Below the pieces are notes generated by a model. That model made no database searches, was not told the origin of the DNA, and saw nothing but the letters and a program-made list of their open reading frames with translations. DNA of 64,000 nt, taken from Dicaeum eximium. Taxonomy: Eukaryota; Chordata; Aves; Passeriformes; Dicaeidae. Within the stretch, counting starts at the first letter, position 1; every line of letters starts with the position of its first letter. The stretch is from NCBI GenBank assembly GCA_013396995.1, contig VWZP01001440.1:2338341-2402340 (forward strand), in the 5' to 3' direction. The translations under genes and the position numbers were made by a program. Positions 63,986-64,000 of the stretch are shown piece by piece.

Positions 63986-64000
63986 TAAAACAGAGGGGTT

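Larger units (their letters stand above)
57524..64000 (-). other. CNTNAP5: CNTNAP5 intron, incomplete at the right edge
   Basis: The region upstream of the 57305-57523 exon is read as a large intron whose 5' end lies beyond the window. I searched the minus-strand frames for laminin-G, EGF or fibrinogen-like motifs and found none. It contains CR1 fragments at 58294-58380 and 63264-63350, an ancient repeat at 63458-63530, a MIR-type SINE at 63738-63985, an AAC/AAT microsatellite at 57831-57877 and homopolymer tracts (T at 57931-57945, A near 59680). A short exon without obvious motifs could have been missed. Confidence 0.7.

Noticed and set aside
1..64000. Endogenous retrovirus, CRISPR array, bacterial operon or integrated phage
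   Set aside because: No gag/pol motifs, paired LTRs, regularly spaced repeats or prokaryotic gene arrangement were found on either strand.

Overview
The window is vertebrate nuclear DNA, almost certainly from a bird. The repeats are CR1 LINE fragments of the avian type in both orientations, and no mammalian LINE-1 or Alu-like elements are visible. Introns of the one gene are compact, and three exons translate into an unmistakable vertebrate neural protein. No bacterial-style genes, operons, CRISPR arrays or phage features are present.

The only protein-coding gene I can support is the 3' end of CNTNAP5 (contactin-associated protein-like 5, a neurexin-superfamily neuronal membrane protein). 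It lies on the minus strand. Three exons are visible: 57305-57523 (end of the last laminin-G domain plus stalk), 53874-53945 (juxtamembrane stalk) and 52683-52879 (transmembrane helix, cytoplasmic tail ending EYFI, stop). All introns are phase 1 with GT-AG borders. The intron upstream of 57523 runs off the right edge, and no further exon was recognised in 57524-64000.

Layout: 1-52682 is downstream (3') of CNTNAP5 and has no recognisable gene, consistent with the gene-poor DNA known to flank this gene in other amniotes. The part next to the gene must hold its 3' untranslated region; its end cannot be fixed from sequence, but candidate poly(A) signals lie at 52062, 51964 and, far out, 44783. 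From 52683 to 57523 are the last exons and introns; from 57524 to 64000 is intron. Through the desert are scattered CR1 fragments (best at 28140-28460, minus, and 31205-31792, plus), an ancient MIR-type CORE-SINE at the right edge, other ancient amniote repeats, simple repeats, a 19-bp perfect inverted repeat in a Z-DNA-prone tract near 22000, a CpG cluster near 21600 and a consensus CTCF core motif at 35417 inside a CpG-enriched patch.

I found no convincing undescribed biological system. The observations most worth testing are regulatory: the CTCF/CpG patch, the isolated CpG cluster, the possible distal poly(A) site and the polypyrimidine tract immediately after the CNTNAP5 stop codon. Nearly all other open frames over 60 codons look like chance frames in non-coding DNA.
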